A DNA stretch of 8,567 bases from Thermoflexales bacterium (lineage in GTDB: Bacteria > Chloroflexota > Anaerolineae > J036 > Brachytrichaceae). This document shows, in pieces, positions 5,795-8,567 of this stretch. Position numbers and translations under genes: made by a program. Location of the stretch: assembly GCA_017998555.1 (NCBI GenBank), contig JAGOCU010000072.1, positions 1-8,567 of the forward strand. Direction: 5' to 3'. How positions within the stretch are numbered: position 1 is the stretch's first letter; every line of letters starts with the position of its first letter. A model generated the notes under the pieces. That model did no database searches. It was not told the origin of the DNA and saw nothing but the letters and a program-made list of their open reading frames with translations.

Positions 5795-6199
5795 CTAGGT
5801 CGTCGCTCGCCGCATCGCGACCGACAGCACCCCATACGCCGCTATCCAGGCTTCCTTGACCTCGGGGGTGAATGCCGGGCCCAGGGATTGCTCGAGCGCC
5901 CAGATCAGCGCGGCCCCAAATGTGTTGACATCCCGAGGTTGGACGCCGTAGTTGATGTGGCGGGTGCCCAGTGACTTGACTTGATCCTGCAGCCCTTCAG
6001 GCTTGTCAAGGCCGCTCACGGCGAGCCCAATGGCGGTGATCACCATCTTGGCCTGGGTCTTCAGATCGCCCTTGAACAACGGCTGAAGCGACGGGTCGAT
6101 CTCGAACAGCTTGTTGTAGAGCATTTCGCCCGTTTCCTGCGCCATCGGCTCAATGGCCTTGAATGTGTCTCGTAGTAGTTTGACCTGTTCCGCGTTCAT
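5795..6199 (-). CDS. Single-domain bacterial globin (flavohemoglobin-type globin without reductase)
   Basis: 134 aa, the length of a lone globin fold; no FAD/NAD reductase domain follows. Seen by alignment to E. coli Hmp from memory: B10 tyrosine Y28 (EMLYNKLF), CD1 phenylalanine F42 (LQPLF), E7 glutamine Q49 (DLKTQAK), proximal F8 histidine H81 (GTRHINYGVQP), and helix G/H elements ALEQSLGPAF and AWIAAYGVL. Family knowledge: Tyr-B10 with Gln-E7 gives tight O2 binding and supports NO dioxygenation in flavohemoglobins. The residues matching the Hmp relay Tyr95 and Glu135 are V91 and T133 here, so the peroxidase-like push is absent. A role as O2 carrier, O2/NO sensor or NO scavenger with a separate reductase is inferred. 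The ATG at 6199 has GGAGG (6208-6204) at 4-nt spacing. It is divergent from the two membrane-protein genes and shares their control region. Confidence 0.93.
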   Translation of the reverse strand: MNAEQVKLLRDTFKAIEPMAQETGEMLYNKLFEIDPSLQPLFKGDLKTQAKMVITAIGLAVSGLDKPEGLQDQVKSLGTRHINYGVQPRDVNTFGAALIWALEQSLGPAFTPEVKEAWIAAYGVLSVAMRRATT

Positions 6200-6330
6200 A
6201 GTGCCTCCAAGTATTGCGCACAGGCTAACCGGACGAGGCCCGCGCTTCTACTGGCCGGCCGGCCAGATCTCGCTGGCCAAGTGGACGATTGACGCTGGCC
6301 TGTCGCCACGTAGACTTGACCCAGTTCACC
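6200..6330. promoter_or_regulatory. Divergent control region of globin and membrane-protein operon
   Basis: 131 bp. It contains a perfect 16-bp palindrome (CTGGCCGGCCGGCCAG, 6251-6266) and three CTGGCC boxes at 6251, 6273 and 6295, each exactly 22 bp (about two helical turns) from the next. The third box lies directly after the -35 of the plus-strand promoter. This layout is what an operator for a cooperatively binding regulator would look like; no regulator gene is in the window. No FNR/NnrR-type TTGAT-N4-ATCAA site was seen. Confidence 0.45.
6289..6316 (+). promoter_or_regulatory. Sigma70-like promoter of the membrane-protein pair
   Basis: TTGACG (6289-6294), 16-bp spacer, TAGACT (6311-6316). 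Start of transcription would be near 6323, only about 8 nt before the ATG at 6331, which agrees with the lack of a Shine-Dalgarno sequence. Confidence 0.55.
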
Positions 6331-6783
6331 ATGAAAGCCCAAACCCGCGCCTTTGTTCGCACCGCCTTTGTGAACCTGATGGTGGGAACGCTTCTTTTTG
6401 CGATCGGCCTTGTCGGAGATGCGCTGGGTTTCGACGCCCGACTGGCCGTGCTGCGCTACCCCGCCATCCATTTGATCGTCGTCGGCTGGCTGACCCAGCT
6501 CATCATTGGGGTCGCGATCTGGCTGTTCCCGTTGCCCGAGCGTCCCGGGTCGCCCTGGCTGAATCGATTGGGCTGGGTCGGTTATGGCCTGTTGAACAGC
6601 GGCCTCGTCCTGAGGCTGGCCGGTGAAGCTGGCCCCGCCTACGGGGGCGGCGCCTGGGCGGGTTGGGCGCTCGCCGGGTCAGCGACCGCGCAGGCCATCG
6701 CGGCCTGGCTGTTTGCGGCCATGCTGTGGCCGCGCATCCGTCCGCGCCCAGGCCCGCACGCCAGAGCCGAGGCCCCGCGATGA
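6331..6783 (+). CDS. Four-helix membrane protein, heme-copper-oxidase subunit I-like fragment (first of pair)
   Basis: 150 aa from ATG 6331; an in-frame TTG at 6289 is the -35 box and is rejected. Predicted helices: about 10-28, 43-66, 77-95 and 110-132; the C-terminus is short, basic and Pro-rich. Helix 2 carries LRYPAIHLIVVGWLTQ (41-56), then G60 and LFP (65-67). The R-x(4)-H...GW pattern (R42, H47, G52-W53) resembles the second helix of cbb3/NOR-type heme-copper oxidase subunits, whose His binds low-spin heme b. The chain is far shorter than those 12-helix subunits and has no copper-site His cluster. A heme-binding or quinone-linked membrane role is inferred; NnrS-like proteins are another distant possibility. 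It overlaps the next gene by ATGA and is related to it. No Shine-Dalgarno; probably a near-leaderless mRNA. Confidence 0.72.
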   Translation: MKAQTRAFVRTAFVNLMVGTLLFAIGLVGDALGFDARLAVLRYPAIHLIVVGWLTQLIIGVAIWLFPLPERPGSPWLNRLGWVGYGLLNSGLVLRLAGEAGPAYGGGAWAGWALAGSATAQAIAAWLFAAMLWPRIRPRPGPHARAEAPR

Positions 6784-7247
6784 TGCCGCCTGCGTCGCGG
6801 GCGATGACCGGCGCCGCGACCCTTCACCTCGCGCTCGGATTCAGCCTGGGCGCCGTCGTACTCCTGGCCAAGGCTGGCGGTGGCGCCAGTCCGGTGTGGC
6901 TCCTTCGTGAGACCCACATCCATTTGTTGCTCTTTGGCTGGTTGGCCCAATTCGCCATGGGCGTGGCCCTGGCCATCTTCCCGCGTCTTGCGTCGGGTCC
7001 GCCGCGGGGCGATCCGCGGGCCGCCTGGGTTTGCTTTGGGTTGCTCAACCTGGGGGTCGTAAGCGGGGCATTGGCGCCGATTCCGGCGGCCCTGGGCTGG
7101 ATCGGCGTGAGCGGCGGCTTGCTGGGACTGGCGGGCGCGGGCGAGATGCTGGCCGTGGCGGTGTTCGCCCGCGTCATGTGGGCCCGGGTGCGGACGGTCA
7201 ATCCGGTTTGGCCGACAGATCTGCCCGTGATGCGCGGGCCAAAGTAG
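6780..7247 (+). CDS. Four-helix membrane protein, heme-copper-oxidase subunit I-like fragment (second of pair)
   Basis: 155 aa. The ATG at 6780 overlaps the TGA of the upstream gene (ATGA), a classical translational-coupling layout; an alternative in-frame ATG follows at once (6783) and another at residue 9. Predicted helices: about 11-30, 46-68, 80-100 and 105-132. Helix 2 holds LRETHIHLLLFGWLAQ (42-57), G61 and IFP (66-68), aligning residue by residue with the motif of the upstream protein: R43 and H48 match its R42 and H47, and W54 its W53. It adds H46 next to the shared His and H16 in helix 1, which could form a bis-His heme site. This is a likely old tandem duplication. Function is unproven; heme binding, NO or O2 handling, or assembly of a respiratory enzyme are inferences from motif and neighbours (globin, copper oxidase). 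It is followed by a long palindrome. Confidence 0.75.
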   Translation: MMPPASRAMTGAATLHLALGFSLGAVVLLAKAGGGASPVWLLRETHIHLLLFGWLAQFAMGVALAIFPRLASGPPRGDPRAAWVCFGLLNLGVVSGALAPIPAALGWIGVSGGLLGLAGAGEMLAVAVFARVMWARVRTVNPVWPTDLPVMRGPK

Positions 7248-7254
7248 AGCCAGA

Positions 7255-7308
7255 CGAGATCACGCTCCCCGCCCCCGGCGTACGCCGGGGGCGGGGAGCG
7301 TGATCTCG
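7255..7308. terminator. Perfect 54-bp palindrome between convergent membrane-protein and copper-oxidase genes
   Basis: Every base from 7255 to 7281 pairs with 7282 to 7308, with TA at the centre; as RNA it would form a stem of about 25 bp with a 4-nt loop. It begins 7 nt after the stop at 7245-7247 and lies 37 nt beyond the copper-oxidase stop, so it can serve both strands. The flank on the plus strand (CCCGTTGTTT) has only a weak T-run. Its apex, CCCCGGCG-TA-CGCCGGGG, closely matches the apex of the hairpin at 5728-5774. Confidence 0.75.
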
Positions 7309-7345
7309 CCCGTTGTTTCAGGGCGTTCGGCGCAAAAGGCGAGGG

Positions 7346-8431
7346 CTACTGCACGACCAGCACGGTGACCATGCCGAACATGCCGCTCGGCGCTTCGGCA
7401 TGGGTGAGAACGTGGCAGTGGTAGGCCCACATTCCCTCGGTGTGAGCGGTGATGATCACATCCCAGCGTTCGCCGGGCGCAACGTTGAGCGTGTCGCAGT
7501 AGAACGGCTGGGGAAGATTCCAACCGTCCTTCGAGAACACCAGTTGCTCCAATCCATGCAAATGCATCGGGTGGATCATCAGACCTTCGTTCATGTATCG
7601 CACCCGAATCACCTCACCCTTCTTGGCGATGATAGGTTGCGTATTGGGAAACCCCTTGCCGTTCAGGGTGAAACCGCCCACCGTATCGTTCAGAATGATG
7701 GTGTATTCGGTGTCGTACTTCGGATCTTTGGACTTGTCCTTCGGTTCGATGATGAAGGCCCCGAGTAATCCGGCGGTCACCTGGGCGGCGGCATTGTGGT
7801 GCGAGTGATACATGTGCGAGCCCGGGTTCTTGGCCGTGAACTCGTAGGTGAAGGTCTGGCCGGACTTGACCACGGGCTGGGTAAGAAACGGCACACCGTC
7901 GACCTTGTTCGGAATGGAGAGACCATGAAAGTGGATGGCGGTGCTCTCCTTCATTTTGTTGGTCAGCACGACCCGAACCTTGTCGCCCTCGGTGACCCGA
8001 ATCTCGGGACCGGGAACGGTGCCGTTGTAGCCCAGACCTTGCACCGTGGATCCGGCCATGACTTCCCACTTGACTTCACTGGCGGTCAGCTCGAAGACCT
8101 TGACATCCCCGTCCATCTTGGGCGCCAGGCGGTTGTTCCAGAATTTGGTGTCTTTGCCGATGTTATCGACGAATTTCTTGACGCCCGCCTCATGCATGGC
8201 GTCCATGTCGATTTCCTGCATCTGGGGGGAAGCCGAGACGCCATGGGCGGTGCTGGCATTGGCGGTGGCGGCGGCGTTGGCCTGCTCGTCGCTGGCGCGA
8301 GCCGTGGCCAGCGCCGGGGCATTTCGGGTCGCCACGCTGGCAGGGGTGGCGCAGGCGGCGGTGCCCAGGCCAACGCCGGCGAGGCCGGCCATGCGAATGA
8401 AATCTCTGCGGGTGGGGGTCTTCTTTTGCAT
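7346..8431 (-). CDS. Tat-exported two-domain multicopper oxidase
   Basis: 361 aa from ATG 8431 (an in-frame GTG at 8449 adds six residues). The N-terminus has the twin-arginine motif TRRDFIR (7-13), a hydrophobic stretch, then TAAC (24-27), a weak lipobox, so a Tat-exported, possibly lipid-anchored protein. An Ala/Thr/Ser-rich linker runs to about 70. Cupredoxin domain 1 has HFHG (167-170) and HSHH (209-212); domain 2 has HPMHLHG (287-293) and HCHVLTHAEAPSGM (338-351). Together these give a full set: T1 H287, C339, H344 and axial M351; T2/T3 H167, H169, H209, H211, H290, H292, H338, H340. Type 1 copper only in domain 2 is the laccase-like (type B, SLAC-like) arrangement, so four-electron O2 reduction coupled to oxidation of a metal, phenol or similar is expected. 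The substrate is unknown. No Shine-Dalgarno; TAGAAA (8446-8441) lies 9 nt upstream, with TTACCA 18 bp before it. Confidence 0.92.
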   Translation of the reverse strand: MQKKTPTRRDFIRMAGLAGVGLGTAACATPASVATRNAPALATARASDEQANAAATANASTAHGVSASPQMQEIDMDAMHEAGVKKFVDNIGKDTKFWNNRLAPKMDGDVKVFELTASEVKWEVMAGSTVQGLGYNGTVPGPEIRVTEGDKVRVVLTNKMKESTAIHFHGLSIPNKVDGVPFLTQPVVKSGQTFTYEFTAKNPGSHMYHSHHNAAAQVTAGLLGAFIIEPKDKSKDPKYDTEYTIILNDTVGGFTLNGKGFPNTQPIIAKKGEVIRVRYMNEGLMIHPMHLHGLEQLVFSKDGWNLPQPFYCDTLNVAPGERWDVIITAHTEGMWAYHCHVLTHAEAPSGMFGMVTVLVVQ

Positions 8432-8567
8432 TTGAGTTGTTTCTACCACATGAATCGATGCCTTGGTAAGTCATGCCGCGTCAACTGCAGGAGCGGCGCG
8501 CGGCGACGCGAACCTAAGTACCACGGTGGAGATGGCGAAAGACTGGCCAGGTGGCTAGTTCTGGACT
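8432..8567 (-). promoter_or_regulatory. Upstream region of the multicopper oxidase gene
   Basis: 136 bp up to the window edge with no supported gene. A candidate minus-strand promoter is TTACCA (8469-8464), 18-bp spacer, TAGAAA (8446-8441). A CTGGCCAG octamer occurs at 8543-8550 and a weak hairpin involving GU pairs surrounds it; its meaning is unclear because the neighbouring gene is outside the window. Confidence 0.3.

Noticed and set aside
7346..8431. Copper nitrite reductase (NirK) making NO for the neighbouring genes
   Set aside because: In NirK the type 1 Cys-His-Met is in the first cupredoxin domain. Here domain 1 has HSHH and no Cys, and the type 1 ligands are in domain 2 with a full T2/T3 histidine set, which is laccase-like.
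8521..8567. Possible tRNA fragment at the right edge
   Set aside because: A GATGGCGAA...GG stretch loosely resembles a D-arm, but no anticodon arm, T-loop or acceptor pairing could be built; the GGTTCGCGTCG on the other strand departs from the T-loop consensus.

Overview
The window is a high-GC bacterial chromosomal segment with eleven protein genes, one of them cut by the left edge. No RNA gene, insertion sequence or CRISPR array was seen. Several features suggest a free-living, non-enteric bacterium: a GH4 alpha-galactosidase-type enzyme, a Tat-exported two-domain multicopper oxidase, a stand-alone globin, probable leaderless starts and GC-rich hairpin terminators. Chloroflexota (Anaerolineae-like) is my best guess, from the general look of the proteins only, and is not firmly supported.

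Layout. Left edge to 842 (minus): 5' two-thirds of a GH4 glycosidase (MelA-like). 931-1368 (minus): a paired CBS-domain protein. 1645-2364 (plus): a phosphoribosyltransferase-fold protein, divergent from the CBS gene. 2552-2791 (plus): a small two-helix membrane protein (DUF2892 type) followed by a clear rho-independent terminator. 3066-3917 (plus): a membrane-anchored SRPBCC protein. 4016-4687 (plus): a triple BON-domain protein. 4797-5723 (plus): a cation diffusion facilitator. 5795-6199 (minus): a single-domain globin. 6331-6782 and 6780-7247 (plus): two overlapping, mutually related 4-helix membrane proteins resembling a fragment of heme-copper oxidase subunit I. 7346-8431 (minus): a Tat-exported multicopper oxidase.

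The middle (931-4687) looks like a stress or housekeeping-accessory set: CBS, PRTase, DUF2892, SRPBCC and BON are small regulatory or envelope-associated families, but no common pathway can be read from sequence. The right half (5795-8431) groups three gene units that all plausibly handle oxygen, NO, heme or copper. The globin and the membrane pair share one divergent control region of about 130 bp. That region holds a perfect 16-bp palindrome, three CTGGCC boxes at exact 22-bp spacing, and a good sigma70-like promoter. The most unusual item is the membrane pair: two short proteins, coupled by an ATGA overlap, each carrying an R-x(3)-[IA]-[HI]-H-type helix entry and a GWLxQ...G...FP helix. They may be a minimal heme-binding membrane unit.

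Gene ends at convergent junctions are marked by very long perfect inverted repeats: a 22-bp stem at 5728-5774 and a 54-bp perfect palindrome at 7255-7308. Both share the apex CCCCGGC...GCCGGGG and lack a strong U-run. Three plus- or minus-strand genes (CDF, first membrane protein, copper oxidase) have no Shine-Dalgarno but a TAGA-type -10 box 9 to 14 bp before the ATG, suggesting leaderless or near-leaderless mRNAs. The other genes mostly have good Shine-Dalgarno sequences.
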